A stretch of DNA of 35,648 nt, taken from NCBI GenBank assembly GCA_046734335.1, contig JBKPRA010000120.1, positions 1 to 35,648 of the forward strand. The letters run 5' to 3'. Below, in pieces: positions 1-7,399 of the stretch. The notes under the pieces were generated by a model. That model was not told where the DNA came from, ran no database searches, and saw only the letters and a list, made by a program, of their open reading frames with translations. Numbering within the stretch: position 1 is the stretch's first letter; the number at the start of each line of letters is the position of its first letter. The translations under genes and the position numbers were made by a program. The DNA comes from DATBLE01 sp046734335. Lineage in GTDB: Bacteria; Actinomycetota; Thermoleophilia; Gaiellales; Gaiellaceae.

Positions 1-130
<130 letters not shown>

Positions 131-430
131 GTTGGTTTGCCGGACTAGCCGGCAAGCTTCGCTTCGAGCTTGTGCTCAAAGTGTCCCCACCCGAAGGTAG
201 GGGACGGGTCTTGTTCCTCCTGCACAGCAAACTGCGCGAGAGGTCTCGACGTAAACGCACGCTGCTGAGTTTTCAAGGACCGTATCGCGCCCGCCAGGGG
301 GCGTGAAAAAGGCCTCCAACCGCACCGGAGGCCCAGAACGTTGCGACTTCGACTTCCGTCTCGGTTGCTCGGTTTTGGGAACTCCTGGTCGTCGGGACAG
401 TTCCACACCACCCTTTCGGGCAGCCGCGGA
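131..430 (-). promoter_or_regulatory. rRNA leader region upstream of 16S
   Basis: This 300-base stretch holds no gene but is rich in structure. Going towards 16S on the minus strand there is a GGAACT/AGTTCC stem (about 371-397), a terminator-like hairpin (306-333), a TTGAAAACT motif (268-276), a very stable UUCG-capped hairpin (183-205), an inverted repeat CAAGCT/AGCTTG (153-172), and a perfect TTGCCGG/CCGGCAA stem (137-155) just before the mature 5' end. TTGAAAACT resembles the boxA-like element of Gram-positive rRNA leaders. It could equally be the -35 of a second promoter, TTGAAA (271-276), 17 bases, TACGTC (248-253). The last stems probably take part in RNase III-type processing. Confidence 0.7.
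306..333 (-). terminator. intrinsic terminator-like hairpin between tyrS and 16S
   Basis: On the minus strand GGCCTCC (327-333) pairs with GGAGGCC (311-317) across a 9-base loop and is followed directly by five T residues (306-310). It is the natural terminator for tyrS, 110 bases upstream. It also lies downstream of rRNA promoter P1, so P1 transcripts must cross it before reaching 16S. Confidence 0.8.
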
Positions 431-458
431 ATGATAGCAACCATCAGGAAGGTGTCAA
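431..458 (-). promoter_or_regulatory. rRNA operon promoter P1
   Basis: On the minus strand a perfect -35 TTGACA (453-458) and a -10 TATCAT (431-436) are separated by 16 bases. This is the only TTGACA with a good -10 in the window, and it points at the 16S gene, with a start site expected near 424. It lies inside the tyrS 3' end: the tyrS stop codon (444-446) sits in the spacer. The strength and the target fit a growth-rate-controlled rRNA promoter. Confidence 0.8.
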
Positions 459-1589
459 GCGGACGAAGCGGCGCTTCCCGGCTTGAACAAGCGCATTTTC
501 GAGACGCGGGCGCGCCAGGTCGAACTCACGTACCACCTCGCCGTCGGCCTTGACCGCCCCGTCGCCGATCAGGCGGCGCGCCTCGCTCGTGGACAGCCCG
601 AACGCCGCCGCCAGGACCGCCGGCAGATGGACCGGATCCCCGTCGGGAAGCTGGATCTCCAGGACGTCGTCGGGCGCCCTTCCCTCGCGCACCACACGGG
701 TGAAATGGGCCTCTGCCTCGTCTGCGGCCTCCTGTCCGTGCGCCCGCGCGACGATGAAGCGCGCGAGTGCCAGCTTCGCCTGCAGCGGGTCGCCGTCCGG
801 CGCGCCGTCCTGCTCCATCACCAGGCGGTACCACTGGTCGAGCAGGCCGTCGGGGATCCGCATGGCCTTGCCGAACTGCTCTTCAGGCGCCTCTCTAAGG
901 CCGATGTAGTTCCCGCGTGACGCGCTCATCCCCGTCCCGTCCCAGCTGTCCAGGTAGGCGACGGTGAGGGCTACCTGCGGGGAAAGGCCGTAGGCCTGCA
1001 TGACCTCGCGGCCGGTCAGCAGGTTGAAGAGCTGGTCGTTGCCGCCGAGCTCGATGTCGGCCTCGACGGCGACCGAGTCGTAGGCCTGCATGAGCGGGTA
1101 GAGCAGCTCGGAGACTGAGATCGGCTCCTTTGCCGCATACCGCTTCGAAAAGTCGTCGCGCTCCAGCAGCCGCGCGATCGTCGTCGTCCGGGTCAGCCGC
1201 AGGATCTCGGCGAAGTCGAGCTTCGCGAGCCACTCGCTGTTGAACCGCAGCTCGGTGCGGCCAGGGTCGATGATCGTCGACGCGTGCTCGAAATACCGCT
1301 GCGCGTTTGCGTCGATCACCTCGGGTGCGATGATCGGGCGCTCGGCCGACCGGCCGGACGGGTCGCCGATCCGCGTCGTGTAGTCGCCGACGATCAGAAC
1401 CCCGAGGTGCCCCGCGTCCTGGAAGGCCCGCATCCGCTGGAGCGGAATTCCGTTCCCGAGCGTGACGTCGGGCGCGGTGACGTCGATCCCCAGCTTCACG
1501 CGCAGCGGCCGGCCCAGCGCAAGCTTGCGCTCGAGTTCCCCGTCGGGCAGCACGTTGGTGGCGTTCCGCGTCAGCTCGGACAGGAGCAC
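444..1589 (-). CDS. tyrS: tyrosyl-tRNA synthetase with altered HIGH and KMSKS motifs
   Basis: Predicted to charge tRNA-Tyr in the cytoplasm. The 381-residue protein has the TyrZ-type layout: Rossmann catalytic domain, the tyrosine-pocket segment YPLMQAYDSVAVEADIELGG (164-183), and a C-terminal S4 RNA-binding domain from about residue 317. The class I signatures are abnormal: where the family has HLGH this protein has TLGN (43-46), so both histidines are lost, and KMSKS is replaced by GMSAS (220-224). The surrounding blocks (FQDAGH, GDYTTRIGDPSGR, NYIG, FGK) are intact, and the DNA shows no frameshift there. The GTG start is supported by a TAGACT hexamer exactly six bases upstream with no Shine-Dalgarno. 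It may be the housekeeping enzyme of a divergent lineage or a paralogue with another role. Confidence 0.88.
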   Translation of the reverse strand: MLLSELTRNATNVLPDGELERKLALGRPLRVKLGIDVTAPDVTLGNGIPLQRMRAFQDAGHLGVLIVGDYTTRIGDPSGRSAERPIIAPEVIDANAQRYFEHASTIIDPGRTELRFNSEWLAKLDFAEILRLTRTTTIARLLERDDFSKRYAAKEPISVSELLYPLMQAYDSVAVEADIELGGNDQLFNLLTGREVMQAYGLSPQVALTVAYLDSWDGTGMSASRGNYIGLREAPEEQFGKAMRIPDGLLDQWYRLVMEQDGAPDGDPLQAKLALARFIVARAHGQEAADEAEAHFTRVVREGRAPDDVLEIQLPDGDPVHLPAVLAAAFGLSTSEARRLIGDGAVKADGEVVREFDLARPRLENALVQAGKRRFVRLTPS

Positions 1590-1595
1590 GGGCCG

Positions 1596-1601
1596 AGTCT
1601 A
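1596..1601 (-). promoter_or_regulatory. tyrS -10 element, leaderless
   Basis: TAGACT on the minus strand is followed by six bases and then the GTG start at 1589, which would put the transcript start on the start codon. It faces the TAGAAT element of the divergent gene, 15 bases away. Confidence 0.6.
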
Positions 1602-1616
1602 GAGGCAGACCCCGGC

Positions 1617-1622
1617 TAGAAT
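1617..1622 (+). promoter_or_regulatory. -10 element of the penicillin-binding protein gene
   Basis: TAGAAT matches the -10 consensus at five of six positions. Six bases downstream is an in-frame GTT (1629), then CTG (1632). At other genes in this window that position holds ATG or GTG, so the start codon here is not canonical. Confidence 0.55.
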
Positions 1623-1715
1623 CGGCGAGTTCTGGCCGGTCGGACGTCCGTTCAGGCGAACGGCAAGCGCCGTCGCCGCATCCGCAAGCTTCGCCTCTTC
1701 ACCCTCCTGCTCCTG

Positions 1716-4043
1716 GTGGGTCTGTTCGGCTTCGTGTCCTTCGCGTACGGGCTGGTGATGGGGATCCGCAGCGAGCTGCCGCAGCTCGACCCGGCGCGGT
1801 CGAGCCACCGCCTCGAGCAGAACGGCTACATCTACGACTCGAGCGGGAAGCGCGTCCTCGCGGTGCTGCGCGGCTCGGAGGCGCGTGTCCTGATCGACTC
1901 GGACGAGATCGCGCCCGTGATGAAGCAGGCGATCGTCGCGACCGAGGACCGGCGGTTCTTCGAGCACCGCGGCGTCGACATCCACGGGATCTTGCGCGCG
2001 GTCTGGCAGGACGTCCGCAACAAGAAGGTCGTCCAGGGCGGCTCGACGATCACCCAGCAGTTCGTCAAGAACACCTACGTCAAGAGCAACCGGACGATCA
2101 GCCGGAAGCTGAAGGAGGCCGCGCTCGCCTGGCAGCTGGAGCAGGTCTGGCCGAAGGACAAGATCCTGACCGCCTACCTGAACACGATCTACTTCGGGAA
2201 CGGCGCTTACGGGATCGAGCAGGCCTCGCGCGTGTACTTCGGTCATGGCGCCTCCTCGATGACGTTGGCCGAGGCGGCGCTCCTTGCCGGCATCCCGTCG
2301 GATCCGAGCCTCTACAACCCGGTCACCAACCCGAAGACCACGCACCGCCGGCGGAGCGAGGTGCTCCAGGCGATGCTCGACCAGCACGACATCACCTACA
2401 ACGAGTTCCGGCTCGCCAACCGCACGCCGCTGCCGAAGGCGGAGGACGTGCATCTGCCCGGCACACGCGGGCCGGCGCAGTACTTCGTCGACTACGTCAA
2501 GCAGCAGCTCGTCGACCGGTACGGGTCGGGGAAGGTCTTCGGCGGTGGTTTGAGGGTGGTGACCTCAATCGACCTCGGCCTTCAGGAGCAGGCGCGGAAG
2601 GCGATCTCGAAGGTTCTGACCTCTCCCGACGGGCCGGCTGCGGCCCTGGTCGCCATCGATCCCCGCGACGGCCGCGTCCTGGCGATGGTCGGTGGCAGCA
2701 ACTACCGGAAGAGCCAGTTCAACCTGGCGGTCCAGGGCGAACGCCAACCGGGGTCGTCGTTCAAGCCCTTCGCCCTCGCCACTGCGCTCCAGCAAGGGAT
2801 CTCACCGTCGACCGTGTTCGACTCCAAGCCTGTGTCGATTCCGCTCGGCGACCGCACCTACTACGTCCACAACTACGAGGGCTCGAACCTCGGGTCGATC
2901 GACCTGACAACGGCGACGGTCGAGTCCGACAACACCGTCTACGCCCAGCTGACGCGGATCCTCGGCCCGAAGGCGGTCGTGAAGACTGCGCACGACCTCG
3001 GCATCACCAGCCCGCTGCAGGGGTACTTCTCGATCGCGCTCGGCGGCGAGGCGGTCAACCCGCTGGAGATGGCGCGCGCGTACGCGGCCTTTGCGAACGG
3101 GGGGCAGCGAATCGACGGCTCGATCATCGGCAATCGGCCGCGCGTCATCGTCTCGGTGAGCGGCAAGAAGAACGCGCCCAAGCCGCGGCACGTGATCACG
3201 GAGACGAACGCGGAGATCGTCAACTCGATCCTGCAACAGGTCGTGCAGTCGGGCACCGGCGTGCGGGCGCAGCTGGCGGACGGCCGCCCGGTCGCCGGCA
3301 AGACCGGCACGACCGAGAACTACGGCGACGCCTGGTTCGTCGGCTACACGCCGCAACTCGTGGTTGCGGTCTGGGTCGGGTACCCGAACAGCCTCGTGCC
3401 GATGCTGACCCAGTTCCACGGCGACGCGGTCGCCGGCGGCACGTATCCGGCGCTGATCTCGAAGGCCTTCATGGAGAAGGCACTGCCCTACCTGAAGGAC
3501 GCTCCGCAGAGCTTCCCGGCTGCGAACGTCCCGGGAGCGACGTCCCGCCGGCTCGTCCTGCGCGACGGGACCTTCCAGCTCGACAACGGGCTCTGCCGGA
3601 ACACGATCCAGGTCGCGTACTTCGACGGGCGCCTGCCGGCCAAGAAGGCGAACTGCAAGCCGAACGAGGTCGAGGTGCCGAACGTCGTCGGCGACACCTA
3701 CGACGCGGCCCGGGCCAGGCTGGCGGCACAACCCCTGACGCCCGTGGTCGTCTACAAGCCGGCCGCGGCCGGCCAGGCGCTCCACGTCGTCGTCAAGCAA
3801 TTCCCTCCCAAGGGGCGCCTCTCGTCGTTCGACAAGGTGACGATCGTCTTCGCCAAGCCCATCCACGGCGTCATCCCCAGCGTAGTCGGCATGCCCGTCG
3901 GCAAGGCACGGGCCCAGCTCGAGCGGCTCAAGCTCCACCCCGTCGTGCGAGGGCTTGCCGGGCGTGTCGTCCGGCAGCAGCCCAAGCCCGGGCTGGCGGC
4001 CGGAGCCGGGTTGCCGGTCACGCTCTGGGCAAAGCGCGGCTGA
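1716..4043 (+). CDS. bifunctional penicillin-binding protein (PBP1A type) with two PASTA domains
   Basis: Class A PBP that polymerises and cross-links peptidoglycan on the outer face of the membrane. Numbered from the GTG at 1716, the GT51 glycosyltransferase domain has EDRRFFEHRG with the catalytic Glu at 77 and GGSTITQQ. The transpeptidase has SSFK (Ser347, Lys350), SDN (404-406) and KTGT (529-532). Two PASTA domains follow at about 650-775, as in actinobacterial PonA. This start lies inside the membrane helix. The frame is open back to the TAG at 1617 and the upstream codons encode a basic tract (KRRRRIRK) followed by a leucine-rich segment, so the true start is upstream, perhaps CTG 1632 after the TAGAAT promoter. 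The 3' end overlaps the convergent glycosylase gene by 26 bases. Confidence 0.95.
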   Translation: MGLFGFVSFAYGLVMGIRSELPQLDPARSSHRLEQNGYIYDSSGKRVLAVLRGSEARVLIDSDEIAPVMKQAIVATEDRRFFEHRGVDIHGILRAVWQDVRNKKVVQGGSTITQQFVKNTYVKSNRTISRKLKEAALAWQLEQVWPKDKILTAYLNTIYFGNGAYGIEQASRVYFGHGASSMTLAEAALLAGIPSDPSLYNPVTNPKTTHRRRSEVLQAMLDQHDITYNEFRLANRTPLPKAEDVHLPGTRGPAQYFVDYVKQQLVDRYGSGKVFGGGLRVVTSIDLGLQEQARKAISKVLTSPDGPAAALVAIDPRDGRVLAMVGGSNYRKSQFNLAVQGERQPGSSFKPFALATALQQGISPSTVFDSKPVSIPLGDRTYYVHNYEGSNLGSIDLTTATVESDNTVYAQLTRILGPKAVVKTAHDLGITSPLQGYFSIALGGEAVNPLEMARAYAAFANGGQRIDGSIIGNRPRVIVSVSGKKNAPKPRHVITETNAEIVNSILQQVVQSGTGVRAQLADGRPVAGKTGTTENYGDAWFVGYTPQLVVAVWVGYPNSLVPMLTQFHGDAVAGGTYPALISKAFMEKALPYLKDAPQSFPAANVPGATSRRLVLRDGTFQLDNGLCRNTIQVAYFDGRLPAKKANCKPNEVEVPNVVGDTYDAARARLAAQPLTPVVVYKPAAAGQALHVVVKQFPPKGRLSSFDKVTIVFAKPIHGVIPSVVGMPVGKARAQLERLKLHPVVRGLAGRVVRQQPKPGLAAGAGLPVTLWAKRG

Positions 4044-4590
4044 GGTAAGGCGAGCCTCTCAACACGTAGCGCCAGGGGTGGTCGGCGGCGCGGGTGATGC
4101 CGATCCTCGGCGCTGCAGCGATCTCGGGCGTCTCCGTGCGCGGGAGCAGGACGAACGGCGGGCGGTCGAGCGCCCGGCCGTCGTGCTCGCCTGTGACGCC
4201 GAGGGCCTCGCACAGGCGGCCGGGGCCTGCTGTCAGGAGACGGGGTTGGTCGAGGTGGCGCCGCTCGCGCATCCGCTCCACGCCGTGCGTGGGTTCCAGC
4301 GCGCGCAGCAGGACGGCCGCCGCCGTTCCCTCCTCCTCGCAGACGAGGTTCAGGCACCAGTGGATCCCGTACGAGCGGTAGACGTATGCGTGCCCCGGCG
4401 GGCCGAACATCGCGGCGTTCCGCGGCGTGCGGCCGCGGTAGGCGTGGCTCGCGGGGTCGGTCGGGTCGTAGGCCTCGACCTCGACGATCGGGCCTCCCAC
4501 ACCGTCGACCAGCAGCGTGACTCCGATCAGCCCGGGCGCGACCTGGTGGACGCTGCGGGCGAAGAATGCCGCAGAGAGCGCCTCAGGCAT
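4018..4590 (-). CDS. 3-methyladenine DNA glycosylase (AAG/MPG family)
   Basis: Base-excision repair glycosylase predicted to remove alkylated purines such as 3-methyladenine. The 190-residue length is typical of the bacterial AAG family. The family blocks are present: IVEVEAYD with the likely general base Glu39, SHAYRGRTPRNAAMFGPPGHAYVYRSYG (about 48-75), and Asn81 in CLNLVC. The ATG start at 4590 lies within the 3' end of the upstream MFS gene (8-base overlap), so translation is probably coupled. The stop lies inside the PBP gene on the other strand. Confidence 0.93.
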   Translation of the reverse strand: MPEALSAAFFARSVHQVAPGLIGVTLLVDGVGGPIVEVEAYDPTDPASHAYRGRTPRNAAMFGPPGHAYVYRSYGIHWCLNLVCEEEGTAAAVLLRALEPTHGVERMRERRHLDQPRLLTAGPGRLCEALGVTGEHDGRALDRPPFVLLPRTETPEIAAAPRIGITRAADHPWRYVLRGSPYLSRALPRA

Positions 4591-5719
4591 TGCTCTTCGC
4601 GTCGTAGTGAAACAGGCTCGGGATCGCGGCGAGGATCACGACCGCGCCGACCGCGCACGCTATCCCGCCCGAGACGATCGAGAAACGGAGGCTGGTGAGC
4701 GAGGCGACCAGGCCCGCCTCGACGTTGCCGATCGCGGGCGTGCTGGCCACCTGAGCCAGCTCGAAGCCCTGCATTCGACCGCGCATGCGGTCGGGCGTAG
4801 CGGAGAACAGAATGGTCGAGCGGAGGATGGCGCTGTACTCGTCGGCCAGACCGGCGAGCGCGAGCATCGCCATGCCGAGCCATAGTGCGGTGGCGAGACC
4901 GAAGCCCACGATCGCCAGCCCCCAGAGGACGATCGCAGCAGCCACCGCGACGCCCTGGCGGCGCACGTGGCCGGTCCAGCCCGAGCCGAGCGCGGCCACC
5001 AACGCCCCCACCGCGGGTGCCGCGTACAGCAGGCCGACCACCCCGGCGCCTGCGTCGAAGTGCGCCGCCGCGACCGCGGGGAAGAGCGCCTGCGGCATCC
5101 CGAAGACCATCGCGTTGGTGTCGAGGACGAAGGTACCGAGGATCACCTTCTGCCGAACGAGGAAGCGCCACCCCTGGCGCAGGGACTCGAGCGTCTCCTC
5201 CTCGACCGCGCCCCGAGGCGGCGCGGGCGCGATCAGGAACACGGCGGTGAGCGAGGCGACGAAGCTCACGGCGTCGATCGCATAGGTCGTGCCGACGCCG
5301 GTTGCCGCGATCAGGAGGCCGCCCAGGGCGGGGCCGGCGATCGCACCCGTGCTCGAGTAGATCGACTGCAGCGCCTGAGAGGCGGCGAGCTGTTCCTGCG
5401 GGACGAGGCCGGGCATCAAGGCGCGCAACGCCGGCGCGCCGATCGCCCACAGCGACGTGGCCGCCGCGGCCAGCACGTACAGCGCCCAGACCTGCGGGTC
5501 GCCGGAGAACGCGTTCGTCGCCAGGAGCCCCGACACCGCCATCAAACCGATCTCGGTGCGGAGAACGAGCTTGCGGCGATCGACGCGGTCGGCGATCGTG
5601 CCGCCGATCGCCGAGAACAGCAACAACGGCACGGCGTCACAAATCGAAAGCAGACCGACCTGGAGCGTCGACCCGGTCAGCGAGTAGAGCTGGTACGGGA
5701 CTGCGACGAACGTGACCAT
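4583..5719 (-). CDS. MFS transporter (EntS-like drug/siderophore exporter family)
   Basis: Integral membrane carrier of the major facilitator superfamily, probably a proton-driven exporter. The first loop has the motif-A-like GGTIADRVDRRK (39-50), and about eleven hydrophobic segments follow. ATG 5719 is the first standard start, but the frame stays open for at least 59 more codons. Those codons spell a cytoplasmic N-terminus and the conserved first-helix sequence FRLLWWGQAVSYLGN, so the native protein starts upstream, perhaps at CTG 5890 close to the stop of the preceding gene. No ATG, GTG or TTG exists in that extension. Substrate unknown. It lies between the RemA-like and glycosylase genes in one minus-strand unit. 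Confidence 0.88.
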   Translation of the reverse strand: MVTFVAVPYQLYSLTGSTLQVGLLSICDAVPLLLFSAIGGTIADRVDRRKLVLRTEIGLMAVSGLLATNAFSGDPQVWALYVLAAAATSLWAIGAPALRALMPGLVPQEQLAASQALQSIYSSTGAIAGPALGGLLIAATGVGTTYAIDAVSFVASLTAVFLIAPAPPRGAVEEETLESLRQGWRFLVRQKVILGTFVLDTNAMVFGMPQALFPAVAAAHFDAGAGVVGLLYAAPAVGALVAALGSGWTGHVRRQGVAVAAAIVLWGLAIVGFGLATALWLGMAMLALAGLADEYSAILRSTILFSATPDRMRGRMQGFELAQVASTPAIGNVEAGLVASLTSLRFSIVSGGIACAVGAVVILAAIPSLFHYDAKSNA

Positions 5720-5892
5720 GTTCCCGAGGTACGAGACGGCCTGGCCCCACCAGAGCAGGCGGAAGTCGCGGGACTCCCGGAGTGGACGAGTGTCGATCGC
5801 GAGCGAGCGCAGCCGCGCGAACCGGCCCGGCCGGTCGGTGGTCGGGAGCGCCTCGTCGAGAGGCGGCGGCAGTTCGTCGAAATCGCCCAGAG

Positions 5893-6252
5893 CTAGAAGA
5901 GCTTTTCGTCGCCCGCGGACTGCGACGTCTTCTCCAGCAGCCTGCGGGCGCGGCGGCCGAGGTCGTTGAGGTCGACCTTGCCCTGGTCGGCTGCTTCGGC
6001 CAGCCGCTCGGCTAGACCGAGCGCCTCGTCGACGATGGCAGAGCCGGCGCCGTGGTCCTGGCCCATCTCGTGGAGGATCGTCCGCTCGGTGCGCGAGGCG
6101 ACGATTGGCTCGGTCACGCCCTCGACCCAGACGCGGGTGCGGCGGCCACTCCCGCGGTCGGCCGCGTCGAGCGGCTCCAGCGCGTAGATCTTGTCGGCAC
6201 GCGCGTACTTCCCGAAGCCGAGGAAGACCATCCTGGTCGAGCCGTCCGCCAC
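5893..6252 (-). CDS. RemA/DUF370-like protein with C-terminal extension
   Basis: The N-terminal part (MVFLGFGKYARADKIYAL, then GRRTRVWVEGVTEPIVAS) resembles the DUF370/RemA family, small DNA-binding regulators known in Bacillus matrix control. Unlike the usual ~80-90-residue family this one carries a charged helical tail of about 50 residues (DEALGLAERLAEAADQ...). The start is set at GTG 6252 because a CATAAT -10 element lies exactly six bases upstream; TTG 6267 lies upstream of that promoter and ATG 6231 is another option. The DegT gene runs divergently 34 bases away. Its regulatory role is inferred from the family only. Confidence 0.6.
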   Translation of the reverse strand: MADGSTRMVFLGFGKYARADKIYALEPLDAADRGSGRRTRVWVEGVTEPIVASRTERTILHEMGQDHGAGSAIVDEALGLAERLAEAADQGKVDLNDLGRRARRLLEKTSQSAGDEKLF

Positions 6253-6258
6253 CAGGTG

Positions 6259-6280
6259 ATTATGCAACCGGCGGTAGGCT
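6259..6280. promoter_or_regulatory. divergent leaderless promoters between the RemA-like and DegT genes
   Basis: CATAAT on the minus strand (6259-6264) is six bases from GTG 6252. TAGGCT on the plus strand (6275-6280) is six bases from ATG 6287. The two -10 boxes are 10 bases apart, so each -35 region would lie inside the other gene, and simultaneous polymerase occupancy is unlikely. Confidence 0.6.
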
Positions 6281-6286
6281 CGCGCG

Positions 6287-7399
6287 ATGCCGCGGATCTA
6301 TCTCTCCCCTCCCCACCTGTCCGGCCGCGAGCTCGAGTACCTGAAGAATGCCGTCGACTCGAACTGGGTCGCGCCGCTCGGGCCGCAGGTTGACGCGTTC
6401 GAGCAGGAGCTGGCCGAGCTGGTCGACGTTCCGAACGCGCTTGCACTCTCGAGCGGGACGGCTGCGCTCCACCTCGCGCTCGTCGTGCTCGGGATCGGCG
6501 CGGGGGACGAGGTCGCCTGCTCGTCGTTCACCTTCTCGGCGAGCGCAAACCCGATCGTCTACGTCGGCGCCGCGCCGGTATTTGTGGATGCGGACGCCTC
6601 CACCTGGACGATGGATCCAAGCCTGCTCGAGCAGGCGCTGGCCGAGCGGTCGTCGATCCGCGCCGTCGTCTCCGTCGACCTGTACGGGCAGTGCTGCGAC
6701 TACGACCGGATCCGCGGGTTTTGCGCCGACCGCGGCGTCACGCTGATCCAGGACGCGGCGGAGTCGCTCGGCGCGGCCCACCGCGGCCGGCCCGCCGGAG
6801 GCCAGGGCGACCTCACCGCCTTCTCGTTCAACGGGAACAAGGTGATCACCACGAGCGGGGGCGGGATGCTCGTCTCTGCAAACCGTGACTGGATCGAGCA
6901 CGCGCGCAAGCTTTCCACGCAGGCCAGAGATTTCGCGCCGCACTACGAGCACACCGAGCTCGGCTTCAACTACCGGCTGAGCAACCTGCTGGCCGCGGTC
7001 GGGCGCGCCCAGCTGGCGGTGCTGCCCGAGCGCGTCGCCGCCCGTCGGCGGATCAACGAGCGGTACCGCGAGCTGCTCGCCGACGTGGACGGGCTCTCGT
7101 TCATGCCGGAGGCGCCGTACGGCCGTTCGAACTGCTGGCTCACCTGCGTCGTCGTCGATCCTGAGCGCTCGGGCACCGATCGGGAACGGATTCGTCTCGC
7201 ATTGGAGGCCGAGGACGTCGAGTCGCGTCCGCTCTGGAAGCCGATGCACCTCCAGCCGTTCTTTGCGGACGCGCCGCTATACGGCGGCGAGGTGTCGGCC
7301 GCACTGTTCGATTGTGGGCTGTGCCTGCCGAGCGGGTCGTCGCTGGGAGACGACGACCAGCGACGCGTGGTCGAGATCCTGCTGGCTACGCGGTCTTAG
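6287..7399 (+). CDS. DegT/DnrJ/EryC1/StrS-family PLP aminotransferase
   Basis: Sugar-type aminotransferase that would convert a keto-sugar nucleotide to an amino sugar. The 370-residue protein opens with YLSPPHLSGRELEYLKNAVDSNWVAPLGP, typical of PglE-like enzymes. It has the SSGTAALHLAL cofactor loop (55-65), Asp156 in IQDAAES and the Schiff-base Lys185 in FNGNKVITTSGGG. The ATG start follows TAGGCT by six bases with no Shine-Dalgarno. No nucleotide-sugar dehydratase or acetyltransferase is adjacent, so the substrate cannot be read from context. The 3' end overlaps the convergent ilvE-like gene by 14 bases. Confidence 0.92.
   Translation: MPRIYLSPPHLSGRELEYLKNAVDSNWVAPLGPQVDAFEQELAELVDVPNALALSSGTAALHLALVVLGIGAGDEVACSSFTFSASANPIVYVGAAPVFVDADASTWTMDPSLLEQALAERSSIRAVVSVDLYGQCCDYDRIRGFCADRGVTLIQDAAESLGAAHRGRPAGGQGDLTAFSFNGNKVITTSGGGMLVSANRDWIEHARKLSTQARDFAPHYEHTELGFNYRLSNLLAAVGRAQLAVLPERVAARRRINERYRELLADVDGLSFMPEAPYGRSNCWLTCVVVDPERSGTDRERIRLALEAEDVESRPLWKPMHLQPFFADAPLYGGEVSAALFDCGLCLPSGSSLGDDDQRRVVEILLATRS

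Noticed and set aside
1599..2453. Long minus-strand open frame of 284 codons
   Set aside because: It is antisense to the GT51 domain of the PBP gene; the protein is a low-complexity Arg/Val/Asp mix without any domain, as expected of GC-rich shadow frames.
2802..3938. Minus-strand open frame of 378 codons
   Set aside because: Antisense to the transpeptidase and PASTA part of the PBP, whose catalytic motifs are all in place on the plus strand.
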